From: Chryseobacterium artocarpi
GTDB taxonomy: Bacteria > Bacteroidota > Bacteroidia > Flavobacteriales > Weeksellaceae
Direction of reading: 5' to 3'
NCBI RefSeq assembly: GCF_001684975.1
Contig: NZ_MAYH01000049.1
Span: 62,001 to 126,000, forward strand
Length of the DNA: 64,000 bases
The notes beneath the pieces were generated by a model. That model saw only the letters and a list, made by a program, of their open reading frames with translations. It made no database searches and was not told where the DNA came from. Each line of letters starts with the position of its first letter. The stretch's first letter is position 1. A program made the translations under genes and the position numbers. Of this stretch, positions 43,472 through 52,849 are shown piece after piece.

Positions 43472-44557
43472 ATGTCTAAATCATTAATTCCAAAATTAGA
43501 AGCTATAAAACAAAGATATAATGAGGTTGCAGACCTTATTATACAGCCTGATGTCATTTCAGACCAAAAAAGATATTCTTCTTTGAACAAAGAATATAGT
43601 GATTTGGGAAAAATTGTAAGAGTTTACGATCAGTACAAAGGTGCTTTGGATAGCATTGCAGAGTCTGACGAAATTATTGCTGACGGTTCAGACAGAGATC
43701 TTGTAGATCTTGCTAAAGAAGAAAAACTGGAAGCACAATCAAAAATTCCTGGATTGGAAGAAGAGCTTAAAGTTCTTTTGATTCCTAAAGACCCAGCCGA
43801 TGACAAAAACGTTATCGTAGAATTACGTGCCGGAACAGGAGGTGATGAAGCTGCAATCTTCGTAGAAGATGTATATAGAATGTATACCATGTATTTCAAA
43901 ACAAAAGGCTGGAGACATGAAGTGACCGATTCTAATGAAGCTGCAAAAGGATATAAGGAATTGATCATGAAAGTGGAAGGTGAAGGCGTATACGGTATCA
44001 TGAAGTTCGAATCAGGAGTTCACCGTGTACAGCGTGTACCGGAAACAGAATCTCAGGGTAGAGTGCATACATCGGCAATTACCATTGCTGTTTTACCGGA
44101 AGCAGAAGAAGTAGACTTCGAACTGAATCCTGCTGATATTGAAATGCAGACTTCACGTTCAGGAGGTGCCGGAGGTCAGAACGTAAACAAAGTTGAAACT
44201 AAAGTACAGTTGACACACAAACCTTCAGGGTTAGTAGTAGTTTGTCAGCAAGCTCGTTCTCAGTTAGCAAACAGAGAATTGGCAATGGAAATGCTAAGAA
44301 CAAAACTTTACGATATCGAATTACAGAAAGTACAGGGAGATATTGCTGCACAACGTAAATCTATGGTTTCTACAGGTGACCGTTCTGCAAAGATCAAAAC
44401 GTACAATTATCCTCAGGGAAGAGTAACAGATCATAGAATCAACAAGTCTATGTACAATCTGGATGCTTATATGAACGGAGATATTGCTGAAATGATCGAT
44501 GCCGTAATCATGGCAGAGAATGCAGAAAAAATGAAAGGAGAAGAAGAAAACTACTAG
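43472..44557 (+). CDS. prfA: Peptide chain release factor 1
   Basis: A 361-residue class I release factor that reads UAA and UAG. The GGQ tripeptide is at 234-236 (SGGAGGQNVNK). The anticodon-like P-x-T is PET at 190-192 (RVQRVPETESQGR), which identifies RF1 and not RF2 (SPF). It is a single-gene unit with its own promoter box and terminator. A distinct GGQ protein, PrfH, is encoded at 55894. Confidence 0.96.
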   Translation: MSKSLIPKLEAIKQRYNEVADLIIQPDVISDQKRYSSLNKEYSDLGKIVRVYDQYKGALDSIAESDEIIADGSDRDLVDLAKEEKLEAQSKIPGLEEELKVLLIPKDPADDKNVIVELRAGTGGDEAAIFVEDVYRMYTMYFKTKGWRHEVTDSNEAAKGYKELIMKVEGEGVYGIMKFESGVHRVQRVPETESQGRVHTSAITIAVLPEAEEVDFELNPADIEMQTSRSGGAGGQNVNKVETKVQLTHKPSGLVVVCQQARSQLANRELAMEMLRTKLYDIELQKVQGDIAAQRKSMVSTGDRSAKIKTYNYPQGRVTDHRINKSMYNLDAYMNGDIAEMIDAVIMAENAEKMKGEEENY

Positions 44558-44572
44558 AGTTTTAAAATAAAC

Positions 44573-44609
44573 AATAAAGCCTCTGATTTTTTCAGGGGCT
44601 TTATTTTTA
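44573..44609 (+). terminator. Intrinsic terminator of prfA
   Basis: AATAAAGCCTCTGA (44573-44586) pairs with 44592-44605 through one G-T wobble, followed by a T-rich tail. Confidence 0.8.
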
Positions 44610-44638
44610 ATCACCAATAACTTATTAAAATATAAACT

Positions 44639-45304
44639 ATGAAAAACTACAAAATTATTTTCATGCTGTTGCTTACCATGATGGGGCAATCCGTTTTTGC
44701 ACAGACAGAAGTAAAGAAACCCAAAGAAGTCTTTGAACTGTTCTTCGTAACTTTTCTGAACAATGATGAAGCAACACGTTTAAAGCTTAACGATTATCTT
44801 AGACCCACTGTAGAAGGAAAAGATGCTTTTGAAGTAAACTTTAAAGAAAATGCAGATGACATGATTAAAACAAGTGCAGACAGCTTTTTATCCATATTTC
44901 CTAAAGCTGCAGCCACAGCATGTCAAAAAGAAGCCGAAGACTATTTTAAAGCTGTATTTGCCAATTTCAGAAATGGTAAACTAAACATTAAAAAGGTCAA
45001 CGTCGCACCTAACGAATATGTAGAAGGACAGAACATCGCAAAGGTAGAATATACTGTAAGCTTTAAAGTTCCTGCAAATCCTACACCGGAACCTAAAACA
45101 GATCCTAAAAAAATAAAAGCAGATGAACTGAAAAAGTTCCTGAACCAAATGATTCAGGATTTTACGACTGCGGATAAAACAATTATTACAGATCAGGAAT
45201 TCAGCTTGTACGAATTGAAAGAAGGAGATAAAATATACTATTGGAACGGTAGCCCGGATGAAATTGTTACCAATCTTACCGACTTCTATTTCGATAGTTT
45301 CTAA
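44639..45304 (+). CDS. Unknown secreted protein
   Basis: A 221-residue protein with a signal peptide (MKNYKIIFMLLLTMMGQSVFAQ). The mature part is rich in Lys and Asp, mixed alpha/beta, with a proline-rich linker (VPANPTPEPKTDPKK, about 150-165) between two parts. No motif is recognised. It is a single-gene unit between two terminators. Function unknown. Confidence 0.6.
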   Translation: MKNYKIIFMLLLTMMGQSVFAQTEVKKPKEVFELFFVTFLNNDEATRLKLNDYLRPTVEGKDAFEVNFKENADDMIKTSADSFLSIFPKAAATACQKEAEDYFKAVFANFRNGKLNIKKVNVAPNEYVEGQNIAKVEYTVSFKVPANPTPEPKTDPKKIKADELKKFLNQMIQDFTTADKTIITDQEFSLYELKEGDKIYYWNGSPDEIVTNLTDFYFDSF

Positions 45305-45340
45305 GAGATTAGCTGTTGATTAATAGCTGTTTAGAAAATA

Positions 45341-45368
45341 AAAGTTCCGAATTTCCGGGACTTTTTTT
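45341..45368 (+). terminator. Intrinsic terminator of the 44639-45304 gene
   Basis: AAAGTTCCG (45341-45349) pairs with CGGGACTTT (45356-45364) through one G-T wobble, followed by a T-run. Confidence 0.75.
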
Positions 45369-45385
45369 ATTTCACATACTTTATG

Positions 45386-45393
45386 TATTTTTG
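45386..45393 (+). promoter_or_regulatory. -7 promoter element of the prolyl oligopeptidase gene
   Basis: TATTTTTG matches TAnnTTTG, 15 bases before the ATG at 45409. It lies downstream of an in-frame ATG at 45316 and supports the shorter start. Confidence 0.5.
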
Positions 45394-45408
45394 ATAAAAC
45401 CGTTCACT

Positions 45409-47511
45409 ATGAATTTTAAACCTATATTATTAACTGCTGGAGTTCTGTTTTCAGCATCTTTTTATTCTCAAACAATGAATTATCCAAAAGCATTAAAGGG
45501 AAGCCAGACTGATACTTATTTTGGAACTGCTGTTGCTGATCCTTACAGAGATCTTGAAAATGATTCCGATGCTACTAAAAAATGGGTAGATGAGGAAGTA
45601 GCTTACAGCCAGAATTATTTGTCTAAAATTCCATTCAGAGATAAAATCAGAAACCAGTTGAAAGATATCTGGAATTATGAGAAGATTTCAGCGCCTTTCA
45701 AAGAAGGAGATTATACTTATTATTCTAAAAATGATGGTTTGCAGGCACAATCTGTACTATACAGAACAAATAATAAGACCAAAGCAACAGAAGTATTTTT
45801 AGATCCAAATAAATTCTCAGACAAAGGAACCACTTCATTGTCTAATCTTTCTTTCAATAAAAAAGGAAACCTTGCAGCATACTCTATCTCAGAAGGAGGA
45901 AGTGACTGGAATAAAATCATCATCATTGATGCTGTTACCAAAAAACAGATCGACGAAACATTGCTAGATGTAAAATTCAGTGGAATTTCCTGGCAGGGAG
46001 ACGAAGGATTCTATTATTCAAGCTATGATAAACCAAAAGAAGGAACCGTTCTTTCCGGAATGACAGACAAGCATAAGGTTTATTTTCACAAATTAGGAAC
46101 AAAACAATCTGAAGATAAATTGATTTTCGGGGGTGAAAAGACACCAAGAAGATACCTTGGTGCCCACGTTTCAGATGATCAGAGATATCTTATTATTTCT
46201 GCGGCTAATGCTACCAACGGAAATGAAATGTATATCAAAGACCTTAAAAAAGGGGGCGATTTTGTTCAGATTACAAAAGGATTTGATATCAATGCAAATA
46301 TCGTAGATACACAAGGAGACGATCTTTTCATTTTCACAGATAAAGATGCTCCGAATATGCGCCTTGTAAAAACTACAATCAGCAATCCAGCTCCTGAAAC
46401 ATGGAAAGACGTTATTCCACAAACAGAAAACGTACTGGGAATCTCTACAGGTGGTGGATATTTCTTCGCTACGTATATGATTGATGCTATTGATCAGGTA
46501 AAACAGTTCGATAAAACAGGAAAACTGATCAGAGAAATTGCCCTTCCGGGAAAAGGAAATGTAGGAGGATTTGGTGGAAAAGAAAAAGAGAAAGACATTT
46601 ATTACTCTTTCAGCAACTATATTACACCAGGAACTACCTATAAATTCAATGTAGATTCAGGAAAATCAGAAGTATACCAAAAACCGAAAGTGAAATTCAA
46701 TCCGGATGATTACGTTTCAGAACAGGTATTCTATACATCAAAAGACGGAACAAAAGTTCCTATGATGATCAACTATAAGAAAGGAACTAAACTTGATGGT
46801 AAAAACCCAACCATTCTATACTCTTACGGAGGTTTCAACATCAGCTTACAGCCATCTTTCTCGGTAGTAAACGCTATCTGGATGGAAAACGGCGGAATCT
46901 ATGCCGTTCCAAACATCCGTGGAGGAGGTGAATATGGTAAAAAATGGCACGATGCAGGAACAAAAATGCAGAAGAAAAACGTTTTTGATGACTTTATCGC
47001 AGCAGGAGAATACCTACAGAGCAAAGGCTATACTTCAAAAGAATACATGGCACTTTCAGGAAGATCAAACGGAGGTTTATTGGTAGGGGCAACAATGACT
47101 TTACGTCCAGACCTTGCAAGAGTAGCTTTCCCTGGAGTTGGAGTATTGGATATGCTAAGATATAACAAATTCACAGCAGGTGCAGGCTGGTCTTACGATT
47201 ATGGAACAGCAGAAGACAACAAGGATATGTTTGAATACCTGAAATCATACTCTCCTGTACACAACGTAAAAACAAAAACTTGTTATCCGTCTACCATGAT
47301 TATTACAAGTGATCATGATGACAGAGTAGTTCCGGCTCACTCATTCAAATTTGGAGCAGAACTTCAGGAAAAACAAGGATGTAAAAACCCAATCCTTCTA
47401 AGAATCGAAAAGAATGCAGGACACGGTGCCGGAAGATCTACAGATCAGGTAATCGGAGAAAATGCAGACCTTTTATCATTCGCATTATATGAAATGGGAG
47501 TAAAACTTTAA
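45409..47511 (+). CDS. Prolyl oligopeptidase family serine peptidase (S9A)
   Basis: The start at 45409 gives a signal peptide (MNFKPILLTAGVLFSASFYSQ), so it is periplasmic or secreted. It has 700 residues. The N-terminal seven-blade propeller covers about 90-430 and the alpha/beta hydrolase about 440-700. The nucleophile is Ser553 (SGRSNGGLL). The catalytic Asp is in SDHDDRVVPAHS and the His in NAGHGAGRS. The motif YSYGGFNISLQPSF is typical for S9A. The family cleaves after proline in short peptides. It is a single-gene unit. Confidence 0.94.
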   Translation: MNFKPILLTAGVLFSASFYSQTMNYPKALKGSQTDTYFGTAVADPYRDLENDSDATKKWVDEEVAYSQNYLSKIPFRDKIRNQLKDIWNYEKISAPFKEGDYTYYSKNDGLQAQSVLYRTNNKTKATEVFLDPNKFSDKGTTSLSNLSFNKKGNLAAYSISEGGSDWNKIIIIDAVTKKQIDETLLDVKFSGISWQGDEGFYYSSYDKPKEGTVLSGMTDKHKVYFHKLGTKQSEDKLIFGGEKTPRRYLGAHVSDDQRYLIISAANATNGNEMYIKDLKKGGDFVQITKGFDINANIVDTQGDDLFIFTDKDAPNMRLVKTTISNPAPETWKDVIPQTENVLGISTGGGYFFATYMIDAIDQVKQFDKTGKLIREIALPGKGNVGGFGGKEKEKDIYYSFSNYITPGTTYKFNVDSGKSEVYQKPKVKFNPDDYVSEQVFYTSKDGTKVPMMINYKKGTKLDGKNPTILYSYGGFNISLQPSFSVVNAIWMENGGIYAVPNIRGGGEYGKKWHDAGTKMQKKNVFDDFIAAGEYLQSKGYTSKEYMALSGRSNGGLLVGATMTLRPDLARVAFPGVGVLDMLRYNKFTAGAGWSYDYGTAEDNKDMFEYLKSYSPVHNVKTKTCYPSTMIITSDHDDRVVPAHSFKFGAELQEKQGCKNPILLRIEKNAGHGAGRSTDQVIGENADLLSFALYEMGVKL

Positions 47512-47572
47512 TTCATATAGAATAAATATCAGTCTTATCAAAAATATAGACCAGTATAAACAACTATAAAGC

Positions 47573-47606
47573 AAAACCCCCGGATGACATTCATCCAGGG
47601 GTTTAT
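47573..47606. terminator. Bidirectional terminator
   Basis: GGATGA (47582-47587) and TCATCC (47591-47596) form the inner stem, and AAAACCCC with GGGGTTT the outer stem, with T/A tracts on both sides. It separates the oligopeptidase gene (+) and the T9SS gene (-). Confidence 0.85.
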
Positions 47607-47624
47607 TTATGATTACTGAATTGA

Positions 47625-48401
47625 TTAATTCTTCATAAATTTAGAGCTTAAATCACCAATTTTATAAATATATATTCCCTTTGGAAGCCTTTCTACATCA
47701 ATAGAAATCTTACCCTCTGAAGCTGAAAAAGATTTGTTAAGAACCAACTTTCCGGTTACATCAAAAACCTCAATCTTATTTGCCCCACTTCCGGGATTCA
47801 TCACATTCAATATTTTGTTCGTAGGAATAGGAAATGCAGATAATTTACTGCCAGCCTGAATTTCTTTTGCCGCTAAAACTGTAGTGGGTAATCCATAAAC
47901 ATCCGTTAATGGAATACTGTTGATATTGAAAGCTGTCGCACCACGAACAGTTAACTTATTGGTATTTGTTGTAGCATCATGAAAAACGTGAAATTCTCCT
48001 CCGTAGAATGTATTGGGATTCGTATGAAAATCTTTGATTAGTGTCCCATCTTCATTAATTAATAATAGTTTATAGTAATTTTGTGCATCATTAAAAACGC
48101 TTACCATAAACTCAAACTTACCATCAGTATTAAAGATATTTTTTGATATTGAAAATTCTTCACCGTAAAAATCTGACCTGTTAAAAGTAGCAGGCATTGG
48201 AATATTGACTGTCTTATAAAGTGAATAGTCTGAATTAAAAATTTTCAGTTTGTGATCAGTGGTCTTAGAAATATAAAATGTTTCTGTAGAGGTAGAATAG
48301 ACAAATGTGTCTTCATTAGTGAACGTATGTTCAAGAGCTAATTGTGCAAAAGCAAAGTTTGCAGCCATTAAAGCTACAGCAGAAAATAATAATTTTTTCA
48401 T
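47625..48401 (-). CDS. Secreted protein with T9SS type A sorting domain
   Basis: A 258-residue protein. Signal peptide MKKLLFSAVALMAANFAFAQ. The region of about 22-180 is beta-rich with repeated aromatic positions (HTFTNEDTFVYSTS, KIFNSDYSLYKT, GTLIKDFHTN) that may form a propeller fragment. The last 75 residues are a T9SS type A domain (LSAFPIPTNKILNVM to SSKFMKN). It is expected to be exported by T9SS. Function of the passenger unknown. A well-formed promoter precedes it on the minus strand. Confidence 0.8.
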   Translation of the reverse strand: MKKLLFSAVALMAANFAFAQLALEHTFTNEDTFVYSTSTETFYISKTTDHKLKIFNSDYSLYKTVNIPMPATFNRSDFYGEEFSISKNIFNTDGKFEFMVSVFNDAQNYYKLLLINEDGTLIKDFHTNPNTFYGGEFHVFHDATTNTNKLTVRGATAFNINSIPLTDVYGLPTTVLAAKEIQAGSKLSAFPIPTNKILNVMNPGSGANKIEVFDVTGKLVLNKSFSASEGKISIDVERLPKGIYIYKIGDLSSKFMKN

Positions 48402-48426
48402 GGTTTTAGTTTTAAATTTGAAGTGA

Positions 48427-48458
48427 CAAAGTTACTGAAACTTTTACTGAAACTACAA
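48427..48458 (-). promoter_or_regulatory. Promoter TTG-N21-TAACTTTG with a 12-base direct repeat
   Basis: On the minus strand, -33 TTG (48456-48458) and -7 TAACTTTG (48427-48434) are 21 bases apart. The spacer contains TTACTGAAACTT repeated immediately as TTACTGAAACTA on the plus strand (48432-48455). Confidence 0.55.
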
Positions 48459-48611
48459 TTTAAATTTCTGTTAATTATCTTTTTAATGAGGTTTTTAACC
48501 AGAATTTAATAGAAGAAGATTCTAATTTAAAATGCAGATAATCATAAGGTTGTAAATGCTTATTTATTATTCTAAAAATGCTTAAATTTAGCATCTAATA
48601 AATCCGTAAGT

Positions 48612-50732
48612 ATGAGAAGAGAAGTTCAGAACAAAACTCCTCAATTTAATATAACTGAAAAAATAACTGAGATCTATCCTTTTGAAAAAGACGGATTACA
48701 GTTGAAGTCTTCCTATAAAAAAGAAGACGTTAAAAATGAATCTTTAACGGAAACCTCTCCGGGAATTGCCCCTTACTTAAGAGGTCCATATTCTACAATG
48801 TATGTTCAGAAACCATGGACAATCCGTCAATACGCAGGGTTCTCCACAGCAGAAGAATCCAATGCTTTTTACAGAAGAAACCTTGCTGCAGGACAAAAAG
48901 GACTTTCAGTAGCTTTTGATCTTGCTACCCACCGAGGATATGATTCAGACCACTCAAGAGTAGTAGGAGACGTAGGAAAAGCTGGTGTGGCAATCGATTC
49001 CGTGGAAGACATGAAGATTCTTTTCAACGAAATTCCTCTTGATCAGATTTCAGTATCCATGACGATGAATGGAGCAGTACTTCCGATTCTGTCTTTCTAC
49101 ATCGTAGCAGCAGAAGAACAGGGAGTGAAGCAGGAATTACTTTCAGGAACTATCCAGAACGATATTCTGAAAGAATTCATGGTAAGAAATACTTACATCT
49201 ATCCACCTACACCATCTATGAAGATCATTGCGGATATTTTTGAATATACTTCGCAGAACATTCCAAAATTCAATTCTATTTCGATTTCAGGGTATCACAT
49301 GCAGGAAGCAGGAGCTACTCCGGTATTGGAAATGGCTTACACTTTGGCGGATGGTCTTGAATACGTAAGAACAGGGATAAAAGCAGGAATGAACGTAGAT
49401 GATTTTGCCCCACGTCTATCATTCTTCTGGGCAATCGGGATGAATCACTTCATGGAAATTGCCAAAATGCGTGCAGCAAGATATATCTGGGCTAATCTTT
49501 TAAAACAGTTTAATCCTCAGAATCCAAAGTCATTAGCTTTAAGAACGCATTCTCAAACTTCAGGATGGTCGTTGACAGAGCAGGAGCCTTTTAATAACAT
49601 CACAAGAACAGCTATTGAGGCATTATCTTCCGCATTAGGAGGAACGCAATCATTACACACCAATGCATTAGATGAAGCTATTGCCCTTCCTACAGATTAT
49701 TCAGCTAAAATTGCAAGAAATACACAGATCATTCTTCAGCAGGAAAGTGGGATATGCGATGTTGTAGATCCAATGGGAGGAAGTAATCTTGTAGAAAGCC
49801 TTACCCAGCAGATGATCGAGGAAGCAATGAAGTATATTGAAGAAGTTGAGCAGGAAGGAGGAATGACCAAAGCAATTGAAGCCGGAATTCCAAAAATGAG
49901 AATTGAAGAAGCCGCAGCTAAAAAACAAGCTAAAATTGATAGTGGCGAAGAATTTATCATTGGTGTAAACTCTTTCAAATCATCATTAAAACAGGATGCG
50001 ATAGAAATTCTTGACATCGATAATACCGAAGTTCGAAGAAAGCAGATCGATAGACTGAACAATATCAAAGCAGAAAGAAATCCGGAAGCTGTAACAGAAA
50101 TCTTAAATGAAATCCGTGAAACCGCAAAAACAGGAAAAGGGAATCTTTTAGCACTTTGTATCGAAGCCGCAAGAAGAAGAGTTACTCTTGGTGAAATGAG
50201 TGATGCCATGGAAGAAACCTTTGGAAGATATAAAGCAAACATTAAAACAATCTCTGGAGTATACGCTATGAACGCCGGGAAAAATGAATACTTTGAAAAA
50301 GCCCTGAACCTGACTCAGAAGTTTGAAGAAGAAGAAGGACGCCGTCCAAGGATTATGGTCGCTAAAATGGGACAGGATGGTCACGACAGAGGTGCAAAAG
50401 TAGTTGCAACAGCATTTGCAGACATGGGATTTGATGTCGATGTAGCACCACTATTCCAGACACCGGAAGAAGTAGCAAAACAGGCGGTAGAAAACGATAT
50501 TCACATTTTGGGAGTATCTTCCTTAGCTGCGGGGCATAAGACATTAGTTCCGCAGGTTGTAGAAGAACTTAAAAAACTGGGAGCAGATGATGTTACCATT
50601 GTTGTAGGAGGAGTAATTCCACAGCAGGACTATGAATTCCTGTATGCCAACGGTGCTGACTTTATTTTTGGGCCGGGAACCAACCTTCCGAAATGTGCCG
50701 TTGAAATCTTAGAGAGGTTTTTAGAAAACTAA
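48612..50732 (+). CDS. Methylmalonyl-CoA mutase, large (catalytic) subunit
   Basis: A 706-residue adenosylcobalamin enzyme that interconverts methylmalonyl-CoA and succinyl-CoA. The substrate barrel (about 40-540) has YSTMYVQKPWTIRQYAGFST and QISVSMTMNGAVLPIL. The C-terminal B12-binding domain (about 570-706) has DGHDRG (Asp589, His591, the cobalt-coordinating His) with SSLAAGHKTL and VVGGVIPQQD. The length fits MutB/ScpA. No small subunit gene is adjacent in this window, though its chaperone GTPase MeaB is encoded at 57983. Confidence 0.93.
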   Translation: MRREVQNKTPQFNITEKITEIYPFEKDGLQLKSSYKKEDVKNESLTETSPGIAPYLRGPYSTMYVQKPWTIRQYAGFSTAEESNAFYRRNLAAGQKGLSVAFDLATHRGYDSDHSRVVGDVGKAGVAIDSVEDMKILFNEIPLDQISVSMTMNGAVLPILSFYIVAAEEQGVKQELLSGTIQNDILKEFMVRNTYIYPPTPSMKIIADIFEYTSQNIPKFNSISISGYHMQEAGATPVLEMAYTLADGLEYVRTGIKAGMNVDDFAPRLSFFWAIGMNHFMEIAKMRAARYIWANLLKQFNPQNPKSLALRTHSQTSGWSLTEQEPFNNITRTAIEALSSALGGTQSLHTNALDEAIALPTDYSAKIARNTQIILQQESGICDVVDPMGGSNLVESLTQQMIEEAMKYIEEVEQEGGMTKAIEAGIPKMRIEEAAAKKQAKIDSGEEFIIGVNSFKSSLKQDAIEILDIDNTEVRRKQIDRLNNIKAERNPEAVTEILNEIRETAKTGKGNLLALCIEAARRRVTLGEMSDAMEETFGRYKANIKTISGVYAMNAGKNEYFEKALNLTQKFEEEEGRRPRIMVAKMGQDGHDRGAKVVATAFADMGFDVDVAPLFQTPEEVAKQAVENDIHILGVSSLAAGHKTLVPQVVEELKKLGADDVTIVVGGVIPQQDYEFLYANGADFIFGPGTNLPKCAVEILERFLEN

Positions 50733-50776
50733 ACCTAAAAAGCTTTAATTTTCATAAAGAAATTAAAAGCACATCT

Positions 50777-51760
50777 ATGGGGTTTAAAAATAATATAAAG
50801 CCTACGAAGAAAAAGCTAATTTTCTTGGTAGGCTTTTTATGTATAGCAACCTTTTTATGGGCAGTAAAAGAGAAGAATAGACCTATACAAAAATCTCCTG
50901 TTCCTGCCAATATTGAACAGGTGAAAAAGCATTTGACAGCACTTACTCAGACGCCAAAATTCAGGAATCATAAAAATGTTGACCAGCTGAATGAGATTGC
51001 AGAGTACATCCATCAGAATTTTAAAACATATGCAGACAGTACTGGTTTTCAGGAATATCAGGTAGACGGGCAGGTCTATAAAAATGTAATCTGCTCTTTT
51101 GGAACAGAAAACCGTAAAAGAATAATTATTGGCGCACATTATGATGTCTGTGGAGATCAGCAGGGAGCAGATGATAATGCAACCGGAGTTACAGCACTTC
51201 TGGAACTTGCCAGAATGTTTAAAGGACAAAAACTCAATTATCGTGTAGATCTGGTAGCATACACACTTGAAGAGCCTCCTCATTTCAGAACGGAAAATAT
51301 GGGAAGTTTTATTCATGCAAAATATCTAAAAGACAATAAAATTGATGTCTATGGGATGGCTAGTGTAGAAATGATCGGATATTTTAAAGATGAAAAAGGA
51401 TCTCAGGATTTTCCTGTAGGGATTCTTTCCTGGATCTATGGAGACAAAGGAGATTTTATTACTTTGGTTAAAAAGTTTAGCGGAGCAGGACCATTTGTTG
51501 GAAATTTTATAGACCATTTTAAAGATTCAAATCAGATCAAAACAGCTATATTTCCAGCTCCGAAATTTGTAGGCGGAGTAGATTATTCCGATCATTTGAA
51601 CTATTGGAAATTTGATTTTCCAGCCCTGATGATCACCGATACTTCATTCTTTAGAAACAAAAATTATCACCAATCTACAGATACTTTGGAAACGCTGGAT
51701 ATTAAACGGATGACAAAAGTTATTGATGCTATTTTTCTAAGCATTATTCACCTCAAGTGA
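50777..51760 (+). CDS. M28 family zinc aminopeptidase-like protein
   Basis: A 327-residue protein with an N-terminal signal anchor (residues 12-30, no clear cleavage site), so probably membrane-anchored facing the periplasm. Metal ligand motifs of the M28 family are present: GAHYDVCGDQQGADDNATG (His121, Asp132), YTLEEPP (Glu165/166), VEMIGYF and a final His in NYHQSTDTLETLD. It starts 44 bases after the mutase gene. The substrate is assigned by family as peptides. A strong terminator follows immediately. Confidence 0.87.
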   Translation: MGFKNNIKPTKKKLIFLVGFLCIATFLWAVKEKNRPIQKSPVPANIEQVKKHLTALTQTPKFRNHKNVDQLNEIAEYIHQNFKTYADSTGFQEYQVDGQVYKNVICSFGTENRKRIIIGAHYDVCGDQQGADDNATGVTALLELARMFKGQKLNYRVDLVAYTLEEPPHFRTENMGSFIHAKYLKDNKIDVYGMASVEMIGYFKDEKGSQDFPVGILSWIYGDKGDFITLVKKFSGAGPFVGNFIDHFKDSNQIKTAIFPAPKFVGGVDYSDHLNYWKFDFPALMITDTSFFRNKNYHQSTDTLETLDIKRMTKVIDAIFLSIIHLK

Positions 51761-51762
51761 AT

Positions 51763-51803
51763 AAAATAAAGGCTGTTTCAACTTTTGAAACAGCCTTTAT
51801 TTT
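51763..51803. terminator. Bidirectional terminator overlapping a stop codon
   Basis: An 18-bp perfect stem (51763-51780 with 51786-51803), loop of 5, and AT tracts on both sides. The right arm overlaps the stop codon of the convergent lipoprotein gene at 51802. Confidence 0.9.
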
Positions 51804-52644
51804 ATTTCTTCTGAACGATTTTACCATCATCCATAATCTGATAATGCGTTTTAGTTATCTTTTGACTATTTCCATCAATCTTGTGGTCTGTTGTCACAGT
51901 GATTTCTCCTGCTTTATTGATTTCATAGCTGCTGAACTCCTCCTTCTTATCATCCTTTCCGGGATCAAACCAAATACCTTCTACATAGGCTTCATCAACG
52001 ATGCTGTTATTCAGTACAGTAAGCAGATAATATCGGTAATCAAAATCTCCACAATCCATTGGAACAAGAATAAGTTCAGCATTTTTATATCGGGTTAAAG
52101 GAAAATACCTGAAATTTGGCTCTCCGCAGCTGTACTTTTCTGAACCTTCCACCGCAAAATCTGTTTCTATAAACTTTACATCTACCTGGGGAAGACTTTC
52201 AATAGGTAAGCTATAAAGTCCTGTTTTTAATAAAGATTCCATTGGGGCAGGGGTATCTTTACTTTTTCTCCACTCCTCAAGAGAAATATATTCTCCCGAC
52301 GGAGGGTCTAAAATGGTCAAAGTATTACACTGACCACTTGAAGCATGAAAAAGATGATAGGTTTCAAAACGATCCGGACCATTATATCCCACAGAAATAG
52401 AATAATCCCAGCCATTATTTACCTTTGTACTGTCTACAAGAAACCCAATTCTGCCTTTCCCTTTGGTCTCTGATTCCAGAAACTTAGCCTGCGATTTTAT
52501 TTCCTCTAAATCCAGAATTTTTTTCATGAAATGAGGAGAAAGACATCCTTTATCTAATACTTTTATCTCTTCTTTTTTTACAGATTCTTCTTTCTTACAT
52601 CCTATAAAAAGTAGTGGAAGTAATGCCCATAAAATTTTATACAT
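51802..52644 (-). CDS. Unknown lipoprotein
   Basis: A 280-residue lipoprotein (signal MYKILWALLPLLFIGC, lipobox Cys16, then KK). Mature part: a charged linker, then a mixed alpha/beta domain with an N-terminal segment LSPHFMKKILDLEEIK. Cys pairs (GQCNTL, YSCGEPN, MDCGDFDYRYY) could make disulfides. No family is recognised. It is a single-gene unit; promoter box TATTTTTG at 52660-52667. Confidence 0.65.
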   Translation of the reverse strand: MYKILWALLPLLFIGCKKEESVKKEEIKVLDKGCLSPHFMKKILDLEEIKSQAKFLESETKGKGRIGFLVDSTKVNNGWDYSISVGYNGPDRFETYHLFHASSGQCNTLTILDPPSGEYISLEEWRKSKDTPAPMESLLKTGLYSLPIESLPQVDVKFIETDFAVEGSEKYSCGEPNFRYFPLTRYKNAELILVPMDCGDFDYRYYLLTVLNNSIVDEAYVEGIWFDPGKDDKKEEFSSYEINKAGEITVTTDHKIDGNSQKITKTHYQIMDDGKIVQKK

Positions 52645-52659
52645 ACAGCTCTTTTTTCA

Positions 52660-52667
52660 CAAAAATA
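52660..52667 (-). promoter_or_regulatory. -7 promoter element of the 51802-52644 lipoprotein gene
   Basis: TATTTTTG on the minus strand, 15 bases before the ATG at 52644. It is divergent from the leader transcript promoter at 52701. Confidence 0.45.
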
Positions 52668-52700
52668 AGATTTAAATAATGATGATTAAAAAAATAATTC

Positions 52701-52708
52701 TATATTTG
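52701..52708 (+). promoter_or_regulatory. -7 promoter element of the RNA-repair leader
   Basis: TATATTTG matches TAnnTTTG, 41 bases upstream of a 25-codon ORF. No -33 TTG at the proper distance. The next gene on this strand starts at 53080, so the transcript begins with a long leader. Confidence 0.5.
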
Positions 52709-52749
52709 CACCTGAAAATCAAGTTTAACCATTTAAAAACAACGAAGCA

Positions 52750-52827
52750 ATGTTCAGAACTAATCAGAATTCTACAGTTGGATTACCCCTTATGGAGGTA
52801 AGGCTTCGCGGTTTGGTACACTCTTAG
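52750..52827 (+). CDS. Putative leader peptide before the RNA-repair cluster (25 aa)
   Basis: An ATG to TAG ORF of 25 codons, MFRTNQNSTVGLP then LMEVRLRGLVHS, between a promoter box and a terminator hairpin. No homolog is known to me. Three complementary segments around it (52743-52748, 52802-52808, 52856-52862) plus the terminator make the layout resemble an attenuator. Whether it is translated is untested. Confidence 0.4.
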   Translation: MFRTNQNSTVGLPLMEVRLRGLVHS

Positions 52828-52849
52828 AAAAATAGTACAATACAATATC

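Noticed and set aside
49736..50242. 168-codon open frame antisense to the mutase gene
   Set aside because: It lies inside a strongly conserved gene; the frame is a by-product of codon usage.
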